NCBI GenBank assembly: GCA_038253945.1
Contig: JBBSGR010000001.1
Location: forward strand, 1-64,000
From: JBBRYW01 sp038253945
GTDB lineage: Bacteria; Actinomycetota; Thermoleophilia; Gaiellales; Gaiellaceae
Direction: 5' to 3'
Length of the DNA: 64,000 nucleotides
Of this stretch, positions 42,825 to 50,744 are shown piece after piece (the stretch's first letter is position 1; each line of letters starts with the position of its first letter). The position numbers were made by a program, and so were the translations under genes. The notes under the pieces were generated by a model. The model ran no database searches. It was given only the letters and a program-made list of their open reading frames with translations, and had not been told where the DNA came from.

Positions 42825-42871
42825 ATCATCGAATCCGGGTCGCCATCTTGATGGGCGGCCGCTCGAGCGAA
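42607..42871 (+). repeat. Tandem duplication (about 131-135 bp) including the ddl start
   Basis: Unit one (42607-42740) and unit two (42742-42871) share the GC-rich segment beginning GCGCTCCGCGCCCGGGGTGG, the GTGGCCGCCCA before the start, the ATG and the first 16 or so ddl codons. They differ by small indels and scattered substitutions. Only unit two continues into the full ddl gene. Confidence 0.8.
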
Positions 42872-43861
42872 CACCAGGTCTCGCTCGCCTCTGCCCGCTC
42901 CGTTGCGGCAGGGCTCGAGGGAACCGGCCGCTACGAGACGGTGACGATCGAGATCGGTCGCGACGGGCGCTGGCAGCTTCCGGGTGCGAGGCCCGCCGAG
43001 CTGGCTCCAGGCGGAGGGCTGTCCGCCGCCGAGACGCTGCCCATCCCTGTCTCGTCCGTTCCCGCCACGCTCGGCGAGGTCGACGTCGTGTTTCCGGTCC
43101 TGCACGGCCCGTTCGGCGAGGACGGCACAGTGCAGGGACTGCTCGAGCTCGCCGGCGTGCCTTACGTGGGTGCCGGAGTGATGGGCTCGGCGCTGGCGAT
43201 GGACAAGGATCTCTTCAAGGCGGTGCTACGCGACCGCGGCATCCCGGTCACGCAGAACGTGGTGCTGCGGGTAGGCGACCCGATCGAGAATCCTTTCGGC
43301 TACCCGGTCTTCGTCAAGCCGGCCCGGCTCGGCTCCTCCGTCGGGATCACGAAGGCGCACGACCGCGAGGAGCTCGAGGCCGGCGTCGAGCTCGCCTTCC
43401 GCCACGACGAGAAGGTGCTCGTGGAGGAGTTCGTGGACGGGGTCGAGGTCGAGTGCAGCGTGCTCGGCAACAGAGAGCCGATCGCCTCGATCCCGGGGGA
43501 GATCGTGGCTCACGGGTTCGGCGGCACGGACTGGTACGACTACTCGGCGAAGTACGACGAAGGCGGCATGGACCTGGTCGTACCGCCCCGACTTCCCCCG
43601 CGCACGAACGAGCGTGTCCGCGAGCTGGCCGTGGCGGCTTTCGTCGCCGCCGACTGCGAGGGCATGGCGCGCGCCGACTTTTTCGTTCGCGGCGAGGAAG
43701 AGGTGCTCGTGAACGAGCTGAACACCATCCCGGGGTTCACCGCGACGAGTGTCTACGCGAAGCTCTTCGAGCACTCGGGAGTGTCGTATGCGGAACTGCT
43801 CGAGCGGCTCGTTCAACTGGCCCTGGAGCGGCACGAGCGACAGTCGAGGCTCAGCTACTAG
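42821..43861 (+). CDS. ddl: D-alanine--D-alanine ligase
   Basis: 346 residues. ATP-grasp enzyme making the D-Ala-D-Ala terminus of peptidoglycan precursors. Motifs: MGGRSSEHQVSL near the N-terminus, VLHGPFGEDGTVQGLLEL near 88, VKPARLGSSVGI near 163, EEFVDGVEVECSV and NELNTIPGFTATS near 300. ATG 42821 is the second copy of a duplicated start region. The gene fits the wall-growth operon it closes. Its last 11 bases overlap the convergent kinase gene. Confidence 0.95.
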   Translation: MNHRIRVAILMGGRSSEHQVSLASARSVAAGLEGTGRYETVTIEIGRDGRWQLPGARPAELAPGGGLSAAETLPIPVSSVPATLGEVDVVFPVLHGPFGEDGTVQGLLELAGVPYVGAGVMGSALAMDKDLFKAVLRDRGIPVTQNVVLRVGDPIENPFGYPVFVKPARLGSSVGITKAHDREELEAGVELAFRHDEKVLVEEFVDGVEVECSVLGNREPIASIPGEIVAHGFGGTDWYDYSAKYDEGGMDLVVPPRLPPRTNERVRELAVAAFVAADCEGMARADFFVRGEEEVLVNELNTIPGFTATSVYAKLFEHSGVSYAELLERLVQLALERHERQSRLSY

Positions 43862-45335
43862 CGCGAACCTCGTTCAGATGGACGGCGGGGTTGCCGCCGA
43901 GGCTCGTGATCCAGACGACGTAGTAGCGGAACGGCTTGCCTGGCCGGAGCTCGATCGTGGTCGACGGCTCGTTCACGGTCTGCTCCGACGAGCGGAACGT
44001 GCGGTGTCCCCCCGGCTCGGGCAGGACGATGATCTGAGCCTGAAAGCCCCCAGTGTCGGTCCGGATCGTGAAGCGCTTCACATCGACCGCGCGACCGGCG
44101 TCGAGCATCAGCCCGACGCCTGGCTTGGACAGTGTCGCGTTCCGGTAGGTCTCCGTCGTCCAGTAAGTGTGGGGGTTGCCGTCGGTCGCATTCGAGATCA
44201 CGTCCTCCCGCTCCGTCCCGTTGTCGCCGAACGGGTCGTATGACGCCACGGCCTTCAGGGGTACGGCCGTCTGCCCGCGACCTCCGCCGCGCCCGCCGCC
44301 GCCCCCGTCGCGCGTCGACTGGTAGGCGATCGCGCCCCCCACGGCCGCTGCGAGCAACAGCAGCCAGAGCAAGGCGGGCCAGATCCGGCGGCGTGGTCGT
44401 CCCGCCGGGAGATCCTTGCGAGCACGCGACGCCCCGGCCGGCGAACGCCGCACGATCATCGTCTCGCCTCCGGACGGCGGGCGAACGATCGCGGTCGCGT
44501 CGGACTCCGGATCCTCGCCCAGCGCGGCGAGGCAACCGTCCAGCTCGGCGGCGAGCGCGTCCATGCTCGGGAAGCGATCCGCCGGGTCCTTCGCGAGGGC
44601 GCGGTCGACGACTGCTGCCAGCCGGACCGGGACTTCCGGCCGGCGCTCGACGACACTCGCTGGCAGCTCGTTCACGTGCCGCAGCGCGGAGGCGACGAAG
44701 TTGTCCGAGGGAAACGGCACCTCCCCCGTCAGCAATTCGTAGAGAACGACCCCGAGCGAATAGACGTCGCTCTGCATGTCGACGTCCTCCCCCGTCGCCT
44801 GCTCGGGGGCGATGTAGTCGCTCGTGCCGAGGACCGTGCCGGGCTGCGTGACGCTCGTGACGTCGAGCGAGCGCGCGATTCCGAAGTCGGTCACCTTCGC
44901 CCGCCCGTCGCCGTTCAGCAGGACGTTCTGCGGCTTCACGTCGCGGTGTACCAGCCCCTGGTCGTGCGCGTAGGCGAGGGCTCTCGCGATCTGGAGGCCG
45001 AGCTCGATTGCCCGTCGGATCGGGAGCGGCCCCGTTCGCAGGATGAGATCCTTGAGCGTCTCTCCCTCGACGTACTCGAAGACGATGAACTGCTTGCCAT
45101 CGTGGTCGCCGCGGTCGATCACCGTGACGATGTTCGGGTGGCCGAGCTGCGCCGCGGAGCGCGCCTCACGACGGAAGCGCTCGACGTAGTCCTCGTCCTC
45201 GGAGAGGTGGGCGTGCAGGATCTTGAGTGCGACCTTGCGCTCGAGCAGGCGGTCGTGAGCTCGAAACACGCTCGACATGCCGCCGCGGCCGATCAGCTGC
45301 TCGATGTCGTACCGATTCGCGATCACCTCCGCCAC
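43851..45335 (-). CDS. Ser/Thr protein kinase with extracellular discoidin (F5/8-type C)-like domain
   Basis: 494 residues from the chosen start. Kinase domain about 8-265 (IGRGGMSSVF, VALKIL, HRDVKPQNVLL, DFGIARS, GTSDYIAPEQ), one membrane span about 315-335, a Gly/Arg-rich linker, then a beta-rich domain (about 358-490) with NATDGNPHTYWTTETY and TIRTDTGGFQAQI, the layout of coagulation-factor 5/8 type C carbohydrate-binding domains. It may sense wall or matrix glycans. A TTG lies seven codons upstream, but GTG 45335 has TAAATT at 45348-45343, seven bases away, so I choose the leaderless GTG. Confidence 0.85.
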   Translation of the reverse strand: MAEVIANRYDIEQLIGRGGMSSVFRAHDRLLERKVALKILHAHLSEDEDYVERFRREARSAAQLGHPNIVTVIDRGDHDGKQFIVFEYVEGETLKDLILRTGPLPIRRAIELGLQIARALAYAHDQGLVHRDVKPQNVLLNGDGRAKVTDFGIARSLDVTSVTQPGTVLGTSDYIAPEQATGEDVDMQSDVYSLGVVLYELLTGEVPFPSDNFVASALRHVNELPASVVERRPEVPVRLAAVVDRALAKDPADRFPSMDALAAELDGCLAALGEDPESDATAIVRPPSGGETMIVRRSPAGASRARKDLPAGRPRRRIWPALLWLLLLAAAVGGAIAYQSTRDGGGGGRGGGRGQTAVPLKAVASYDPFGDNGTEREDVISNATDGNPHTYWTTETYRNATLSKPGVGLMLDAGRAVDVKRFTIRTDTGGFQAQIIVLPEPGGHRTFRSSEQTVNEPSTTIELRPGKPFRYYVVWITSLGGNPAVHLNEVRASS

Positions 45336-45342
45336 GAAGGTG

Positions 45343-45348
45343 AATTTA
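45343..45348 (-). promoter_or_regulatory. Leaderless -10 (TAAATT) of the discoidin-kinase gene
   Basis: Seven bases upstream of GTG 45335. Confidence 0.5.
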
Positions 45349-45421
45349 CCGGCCAAACCGCGAAGCGCTTACTCGTCGCCCTTCGCTCGGGGAGAGAAGG
45401 CTCTTGCTGGGGCGGCTCGAA

Positions 45422-46747
45422 TCAGGCGCCGAGCGAGGCTTCGAGCGCGTGCTCCCAGACGTCGAGGGCCTCGTCGAGCTCGCCGTCCGTGATCGTCAGC
45501 GGCGACAGCACGCGGATGCAGTTCGAGTAGATCCCGGCTTTCAGGAGCAGGAGACCGTTGCGCGCCGCTTCCTCGACGACCGCAGTCGCGAGCTCGGCGT
45601 CCGGCTCCTTCGTCTCGCGGTCGCGCACGAGCTCGATCGCGAGCATCGCGCCGAGCCCGCGGACGTCTCCGATCGCGTCATGGCGGTCGCGCCAGACCTC
45701 CATCCGGCTTCGCATCGTCTCCCCGAGCGCCGAGGCCCGCTCCACGAGGCCCTCGTCGGCGATGACGTCGAGCACGGCGAGTGCTGCTGCCTGGGCGACG
45801 GGATTGCCGACGTAGGTGCCGCCGATCGCGGAGTCCGGGGGGGCGTCCATGATCTCGGCCCGCCCGATCACGCCGGACAGCGGCAATCCCGCGGCGATCG
45901 ACTTTGCGACGGTGATCAGATCGGGCTCGACGCCGTAGTGCTCGATCGCGAAGAACTTGCCGGTACGCCCGAAGCCGGTCTGCACCTCGTCGACGACGAG
46001 GACGATGCCGTGCTCGTCGCAGATCCGGCGCACCCCCTGCATGAACTCTCGCGGCGAGACGACGAAGCCGCCCTCACCCTGAACCGGCTCGATCACGATT
46101 GCCGCGACGTCCTCGGCCGAGACCTGCGTCACGAGCGCCCGCTCGAGCGCCGCCAGCGCCGTAGCGGAGTCCGGACCGCGGTAGTCGTTGGCGAACGGGA
46201 CCCGGTAGATCTCCGGGGCGAAGGGGCCGAGGCCCGCCTTGTACGGGTGCGTCTTCGAGGTGAGGCTGAGCGAGAGCAGCGTCCGTCCGTGGAAGCCGCC
46301 CTCGAAGCCGATCACGGCCGGGCGCTTCGTAGAAGCCCGCGCGAACTTGACCGCGTTCTCGACAGCCTCGGTGCCGGCGTTGAAGAACGCGGCTTTCGTC
46401 CGGCCGCCGATCGGCGCAAGCTCGCAGATGCGCTCGGCAAGCGTGACGTACACCTCGTACGGGACGATCGTGAAGTCAGTGTGGGTGAACCGGCCGAGCT
46501 GCTCCTGCGCGGCGGCCACGACCCGCGGGTGTGAGTGACCGACGTTCAGGCAGCCCACACCGCCGGCGAAGTCGATGAACGTATTGCCGTCGACATCGGT
46601 CAGCGTGGCGCCGTTTCCGTGGGCGATCACGACCGGCAGATACACGGAGAGCGGGTCCGCGACCGCGGCCTGCTTGCGCGCCAGGATCTCTCGGGAGCGC
46701 GGTCCGGGAACCTGCGTCCGCACCTCGATCGTACGCATCATGGCCAC
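45422..46747 (-). CDS. gabT: Class III aminotransferase, probable 4-aminobutyrate aminotransferase
   Basis: 441 residues. PLP-dependent class III fold: substrate loop FFNAGTEAVENAVK near residue 121, IEPVQGEGGF near 200, VVDEVQTGFGRTG near 235 (Asp binding the PLP ring nitrogen) and the Schiff-base lysine in LITVAKSIAAGLPL near 269. The sequence style is that of GabT, converting GABA and 2-oxoglutarate to succinate semialdehyde and glutamate; ornithine or other omega-amino acids are alternatives. GTG 46747 is leaderless (TATCGT at 46760-46755). A partner semialdehyde dehydrogenase is not nearby. Confidence 0.88.
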   Translation of the reverse strand: MAMMRTIEVRTQVPGPRSREILARKQAAVADPLSVYLPVVIAHGNGATLTDVDGNTFIDFAGGVGCLNVGHSHPRVVAAAQEQLGRFTHTDFTIVPYEVYVTLAERICELAPIGGRTKAAFFNAGTEAVENAVKFARASTKRPAVIGFEGGFHGRTLLSLSLTSKTHPYKAGLGPFAPEIYRVPFANDYRGPDSATALAALERALVTQVSAEDVAAIVIEPVQGEGGFVVSPREFMQGVRRICDEHGIVLVVDEVQTGFGRTGKFFAIEHYGVEPDLITVAKSIAAGLPLSGVIGRAEIMDAPPDSAIGGTYVGNPVAQAAALAVLDVIADEGLVERASALGETMRSRMEVWRDRHDAIGDVRGLGAMLAIELVRDRETKEPDAELATAVVEEAARNGLLLLKAGIYSNCIRVLSPLTITDGELDEALDVWEHALEASLGA

Positions 46748-46754
46748 GCTGCGG

Positions 46755-46760
46755 ACGATA
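46755..46760 (-). promoter_or_regulatory. Leaderless -10 (TATCGT) of gabT
   Basis: Seven bases upstream of GTG 46747; no Shine-Dalgarno. Confidence 0.5.
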
Positions 46761-46820
46761 CCTCAGCATCCGGACTGCTGCATAGATGAATAGAGAACTT
46801 GCAGTAAGCCGGCCGAGGGG

Positions 46821-47090
46821 TCAGCGGGCGGGCCCGCTCGTATCGGGCTCGTCCCGCCGGGTCCGTTCCCGCAGCCGCTCGCCCGCCTCTTTTCGCTCCT
46901 CGATCGACTCGCCCTCCTGCGGCGCGCCGCCGGGACCGCTCATCGCCACGCCGTCCTCCACGACGAGGTCGCGCGGGTCGGCATTTCTGTACTCATCGGA
47001 CTGAACGCCGCCACGAGGGTCGCCTTCGCGGTCGAGCGCGTGCGGGTCGCCCTCCTGCTTGCTCGCTCGGGGCTCGTCGCTTGCAGGCAT
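46821..47090 (-). CDS. Small highly charged hypothetical protein
   Basis: 89 residues, almost entirely hydrophilic with many Asp, Glu and Arg and no hydrophobic core (EYRNADPRDLVVEDGV, GESIEERKEAGERL). Probably intrinsically disordered. ATG 47090 has AGGA close upstream. It diverges from the chaB remnant. No family recognised; such small charged proteins are often stress-related, but that is inference. Confidence 0.5.
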   Translation of the reverse strand: MPASDEPRASKQEGDPHALDREGDPRGGVQSDEYRNADPRDLVVEDGVAMSGPGGAPQEGESIEERKEAGERLRERTRRDEPDTSGPAR

Positions 47091-47148
47091 GCCATCCTGA
47101 TAGCCGCAAGGCTAGGCTCCAAAACACTGACGAACCAGGGAGGCACGC

Positions 47149-47525
47149 ATGCCGGCGAAGAAGGAGGACCTGCCCGGAGCGATCAAGCGCTCGCCGAAGA
47201 AGGCGCAGCGAACGTTCGAGAAGACCCTGGACAGCGCGCTCGAGACGTACGACGGGGACGAGGAGGCGGCCCACCGCACCGCGTATTCCGCGTTGAAGCA
47301 CTCGTACGAGAAGGTCGGCGACCACTGGGAAGAAAAGGACGAGAAAGGCCGTCGGACCCACGGTCGCTCTCGGGCGGGCCAAAGGCGAAGGGCGAGACGT
47401 TCGGCGGCGTCGACGTCGGGAACACGAAGGAAGAGCTGTACAAGCGGGCCCGCGAGCTCGGGGTCGAGGGACGCTCGAAGATGACGAAGGTCGAGCTCGC
47501 GCGCGCCATTGCCAGAAAGCAGTAG
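47149..47525 (+). pseudogene. chaB: chaB gene with a one-base frameshift (ChaB + Rho N-terminal-like domain)
   Basis: Two frames together give a normal ChaB protein. The first (ATG 47149, AGGGAGG Shine-Dalgarno) encodes KKEDLPGAIKRSPKKAQRTF through HSYEKVGDHWEEKDEKG. The second, in the -1 frame, continues PSDPRSLSGGPKAKGETFGG to the TAG at 47523, including a Rho-N/SAP-like TKEELYKRARELGVEGRSKM. The join lies at about 47345-47352 (AGAAAGGCC), where one extra base would restore the frame. I see no slippery heptamer, so deletion or sequence error is more likely than programmed shifting. Without repair, translation would run into an unrelated basic tail. Confidence 0.75.
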
Positions 47526-47526
47526 C

Positions 47527-48135
47527 ATGCACTCCCGCCCACTTCGCCGGGGCGACCTCGAGGCCAATCCGCTCGAGCAGTTCGGTCGCTGGTTCGGGGA
47601 AGCGAGGACGGCCAATATCCCGCTCGCCGAGGCGGTCGCCCTGGCGACGGCCACGAGCGATGGCCGGCCCTCCGCCCGTATGGTGCTCCTGAAGGCGTTC
47701 GACGAGCACGGCTTCCGCTTCCACACGAACTTCGACAGCCGCAAGGGCGTGGAGCTTGCCGACAATCCGCGGGCGGCACTCCTGTTTCACTGGCAGCCGC
47801 TCGGGCGGCAGGTGCGAGTGGAGGGAGCGGTCGAACGGGTTGCGGACGAGGAGTCGCTCGCCTACTTTCGCACCCGTTCCCGCGAGGCGCAGCTCTCGGC
47901 GTCCGCGTCACCGCAGAGCCTCGTCGTTTCCTCGCGCGACGAGCTGGAGTCTCGCGTCGAGGCCCGGCGCCGCGAGTACGACGGCGGCGACGTTCCACTC
48001 CCGCCGAGCTGGGGCGGCTTCGTCGTGCGACCCACGCTGTACGAGTTCTGGCAGCACCGCGACAACCGGCTCCACGATCGCTTCCGCTACCGGCCGGCGG
48101 ACGGCGGCTGGTTGATCGAGCGCCTCGCTCCGTAG
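47527..48135 (+). CDS. pdxH: Pyridoxine/pyridoxamine 5'-phosphate oxidase
   Basis: 202 residues. FMN enzyme oxidising PNP or PMP to pyridoxal phosphate. Family segments: SARMVLLKAFDEHGFRFHTN near residue 50, SRKGVELADNPRAALLFHW near 70, and the C-terminal WGGFVVRPTLYEFWQ...RLHDRF near 163. ATG 47527, one base after the chaB stop, is preferred over a start six codons upstream. Its product serves PLP enzymes such as GabT and SufS encoded nearby. Confidence 0.92.
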   Translation: MHSRPLRRGDLEANPLEQFGRWFGEARTANIPLAEAVALATATSDGRPSARMVLLKAFDEHGFRFHTNFDSRKGVELADNPRAALLFHWQPLGRQVRVEGAVERVADEESLAYFRTRSREAQLSASASPQSLVVSSRDELESRVEARRREYDGGDVPLPPSWGGFVVRPTLYEFWQHRDNRLHDRFRYRPADGGWLIERLAP

Positions 48136-48138
48136 AAT
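48133..48138 (+). promoter_or_regulatory. Leaderless -10 (TAGAAT) of dcd
   Basis: Seven bases upstream of ATG 48146 and overlapping the pdxH stop codon. Confidence 0.5.
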
Positions 48139-48145
48139 CGCCGCG

Positions 48146-48724
48146 ATGGTTCTCGCCGACCGCACGATCCGGCGCCTGCTCCAGGAAGGTGCGATCGAGA
48201 TCGACCCGTACGACGACTCGCTCCTTCAGCCATCGAGCGTCGACGTCCGAGTCGACCGCTTCTTCCGTGTCTTCCACAACGCCCGGTACCCGTACATCGA
48301 CGTCCGCGAGCCGCAGGAGGACCTGACGGAGCTCGTCGAGATCGATGGCGAGAGCCCCTTCATCCTGCATCCGGGAGAGTTCGTGCTCGGCTCGACGCTC
48401 GAGCGAATCCGGCTGCCCGACGATCATGTCGCCCGCTTGGAGGGAAAGAGCAGCCTGGGCCGCCTCGGGCTGCTCATTCACTCGACAGCCGGCTTCGTCG
48501 ACCCCGGCTGGAACGGGCACGTCACGCTCGAGCTGTCGAACGTCGCCAACCTGCCCATTACGATCTACTACGCGATGAAGATCGGCCAACTCTCATTTGT
48601 GCAGCTGACCGAGCCGGCCGAGCGTCCGTACGGGACCGGTGAGCTGGGCTCGAAGTACCAGGGCCAGTGCGGCCCCACGCCGAGCCGCTACTGGCAGAAC
48701 TTCCCTCAGGAAGAGCGCCCGTGA
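48146..48724 (+). CDS. dcd: dCTP deaminase (possibly bifunctional with dUTPase)
   Basis: 192 residues. Trimeric dUTPase-fold enzyme giving dUTP (or dUMP) from dCTP. Motifs: QPSSVDVRVDRFFRVF near residue 28, EGKSSLGRLGL near 97 and the active-site HSTAGFVDPGWNGHVTLEL near 112, followed by QLSFVQL and GSKYQGQ. Actinobacterial Dcd enzymes are often bifunctional, making dUMP directly. Start is leaderless. Its TGA overlaps the GTG of the SDR gene. Confidence 0.93.
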   Translation: MVLADRTIRRLLQEGAIEIDPYDDSLLQPSSVDVRVDRFFRVFHNARYPYIDVREPQEDLTELVEIDGESPFILHPGEFVLGSTLERIRLPDDHVARLEGKSSLGRLGLLIHSTAGFVDPGWNGHVTLELSNVANLPITIYYAMKIGQLSFVQLTEPAERPYGTGELGSKYQGQCGPTPSRYWQNFPQEERP

Positions 48725-49614
48725 CCGTCCTCGTCACGGGCGGCACCGGCTTCGTCGGCTCGCACGTCGTCGAGGCGCTGCGAGCCGCGGATCGTTCGGT
48801 GCGCGCCCTCGTCCGGAGCCCGAGTCGGGGCGGGCACCTGGAAGCGCCGGGAGTCGAGCTGTCCCAGGGCGACATGACCGACGCGGACAGCCTGCGGCGA
48901 GCTGTGGAGGGCTGCGACGCGGTCGTTCACCTGGTCGCGATCCGCCAGGGCGCGCCCGAGCAGTTCGAGCGGATCATGGCTGAGGGCACGCGAGATCTGC
49001 TGGCGGCAGCGAAGGAGGCGGGCGTCGCCCGCTTCGTCCACATGAGCGCCCTCGGTACGAGTGAGGCGACGCGGGATTTGGTCCCGTACTACCGCGCGAA
49101 ATGGGACACGGAGCAAGCGGTCGCCGGCTCGGGTCTCGACCATGTCATCTTCCGTCCGAGCTTCGTCTTTGCCCGCGACGGGGGGATCCTGCCGACCTTC
49201 CGGCTACTTGCGAGGCTCGCGCCGGTGACGCCGATCACTGGCCCCGGCACGCAGCGGATCCAGCCGATCTGGATCGACGATCTCGTCCAGTACTTCGTCA
49301 AGGCGCTCGACCTCGACGAGGCGCGCAACCGCACCTGGGAGCTCGGCGGCCCGGAGGCCGTCACGTGGAACGAGTTCTGGGCGCGGCTGCGGCGAGCACT
49401 CGGCATCCACCGGCGGCCGACGATCCACGTGCCGATGGCGCTGATGCGGGCGAACGCGCTCGTGACGGAGCGGCTGCCGGGGGACATCCCGCTCACGCGG
49501 GACCTCCTGAAGATGCTGGAGGGGCCTGACAACGTGGTCTCGGCAGGCGGCGCGCCCGAAGCGTTCGGCATCTCACCCGTGCCGCTCGACGAGCAGCTGC
49601 GCCGGGCCGCCTGA
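48721..49614 (+). CDS. NAD(P)-binding SDR/epimerase-type protein (NDUFA9-like)
   Basis: 297 residues. Extended/atypical SDR: dinucleotide motif VTGGTGFVGSHV near residue 4, D(V)VHLVA near 68 and YYRAKWDTEQ (Tyr-x-x-x-Lys-like) near 123. The rest (FRPSFVFARDGGILPTF, IQPIWIDDLVQYFVKAL) matches the group including the complex I assembly subunit NDUFA9 and nucleoside-sugar epimerase relatives. Substrate unknown. GTG 48721 overlaps the dcd stop (GTGA). Confidence 0.88.
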   Translation: MTVLVTGGTGFVGSHVVEALRAADRSVRALVRSPSRGGHLEAPGVELSQGDMTDADSLRRAVEGCDAVVHLVAIRQGAPEQFERIMAEGTRDLLAAAKEAGVARFVHMSALGTSEATRDLVPYYRAKWDTEQAVAGSGLDHVIFRPSFVFARDGGILPTFRLLARLAPVTPITGPGTQRIQPIWIDDLVQYFVKALDLDEARNRTWELGGPEAVTWNEFWARLRRALGIHRRPTIHVPMALMRANALVTERLPGDIPLTRDLLKMLEGPDNVVSAGGAPEAFGISPVPLDEQLRRAA

Positions 49615-49647
49615 CCGCAAGGTCGAGCTGCGGCATACTTGAGGCCG

Positions 49648-50727
49648 ATGACACGAGCGCAAGCGTGGCTGGTCGGGGCGCTGATCGCGCTGTGCTCGAT
49701 CGTCGCCCTCGCCGTCACGCGGCTTCCGAGCTCGTCGTCGGCGCAGTCGCTGCCTGCCGGCTCGGCCGAGCCGCAACCCTTGCGCGGCGTCACGCTCCGC
49801 GGCGAGACGGGTCTGCGTCTGTTGGTTGCGGACCAACCGCCCTTCGTTCTCGACCTCGACAGCGCGAGCGTGACGCCGCTCGCGGGCGTCGGCGCGATGA
49901 CGCCGGGGCAGCCTAACGTGATCTTCCCGGTTGCGGGACGCGCGGGCATCGTCGCCTCGGGAGCCAGCGACCACACGCTGTATGCCGTTCGCGGTCGCCC
50001 CCTGAGCGTCACCCCGCTCGGAAGTGGAGCCACGGCGACAGCGACGAGCGACGGCCAGGCCGTCTGGGTGCAGCAACGGCTTGGCGACAGCGTGCGCTCG
50101 CCGTGCACCCTGCGAGAGGTCGGGCTCGACGGCGTGCTGCTTCGCGCGCCGCGGTCGTTCCCCTGTCCGTTCTATGCGCCTGGCGGCGCGCTCGGGCTCG
50201 TGGTCGGCCGGGGCCGCCGGGTCGTCGATCCGGCGAGCGGCCGCACGGTGCTGACGACCCAGGGCCGCATCCTCGCGGTTGCGGGCAGGAAGGTCGTCGT
50301 GGTGGGGCCCGGCGAGCAGCAGCTCACGCTGCGCGATGCCGCGACGAAGGCGAAACAGCGGCTGCGCTGGCCGGGCAGCACGGGCGACATCGACGAAGCC
50401 ACCGTCGACCCGAGCGGGCGGCTGGTCGTGCTTGAATCCGGAAATCCGAGCTGGTTCGGCGGGGGGCAGCAGGTGCTCGACCTCTGGTTGCTCGACACGA
50501 GGACGGCAAAGCTGAGCCACGTGCCGGGCATGCCCGCCTTCGTGGCGCTCAAGTTCACCAGCATGGCCTGGAGCGACGACGGCCGGCTGGTCTTGCTCGT
50601 CCGCACGGGCAACGGCAACGAGGTCGTTGCGGTCTGGCGGCCAGGCCAGAAGCGGCTCGCGCTCAAGCTCGTCCAGCTCCCCAATCGCAGCAACAACGGC
50701 AGCGACTCGTTCGCTCCCCTTCGCTGA
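49648..50727 (+). CDS. Membrane-anchored or secreted beta-propeller-like protein
   Basis: 359 residues. An N-terminal hydrophobic segment (about 5-25) and Ser-rich linker precede a beta-rich chain with repeated short strands (DLDSASVTPLAG, YAVRGRPLSVTPLG, LWLLDTRTAKLSHVPG, MAWSDDGRLVLLVRTG), in the style of a WD40/TolB-like propeller. Cysteines near residues 152 and 171 may pair. No family is recognised. ATG 49648 lies eight bases after CATACT, a weak leaderless -10. The gene is convergent with the APC permease. Confidence 0.7.
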   Translation: MTRAQAWLVGALIALCSIVALAVTRLPSSSSAQSLPAGSAEPQPLRGVTLRGETGLRLLVADQPPFVLDLDSASVTPLAGVGAMTPGQPNVIFPVAGRAGIVASGASDHTLYAVRGRPLSVTPLGSGATATATSDGQAVWVQQRLGDSVRSPCTLREVGLDGVLLRAPRSFPCPFYAPGGALGLVVGRGRRVVDPASGRTVLTTQGRILAVAGRKVVVVGPGEQQLTLRDAATKAKQRLRWPGSTGDIDEATVDPSGRLVVLESGNPSWFGGGQQVLDLWLLDTRTAKLSHVPGMPAFVALKFTSMAWSDDGRLVLLVRTGNGNEVVAVWRPGQKRLALKLVQLPNRSNNGSDSFAPLR

Positions 50728-50744
50728 GTCGCACGCGGCGTCCC

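Noticed and set aside
47330..47360. Programmed ribosomal frameshift in chaB
   Set aside because: No X-XXY-YYZ heptamer in the correct frame and no obvious downstream stem; a one-base deletion or sequencing error is simpler.
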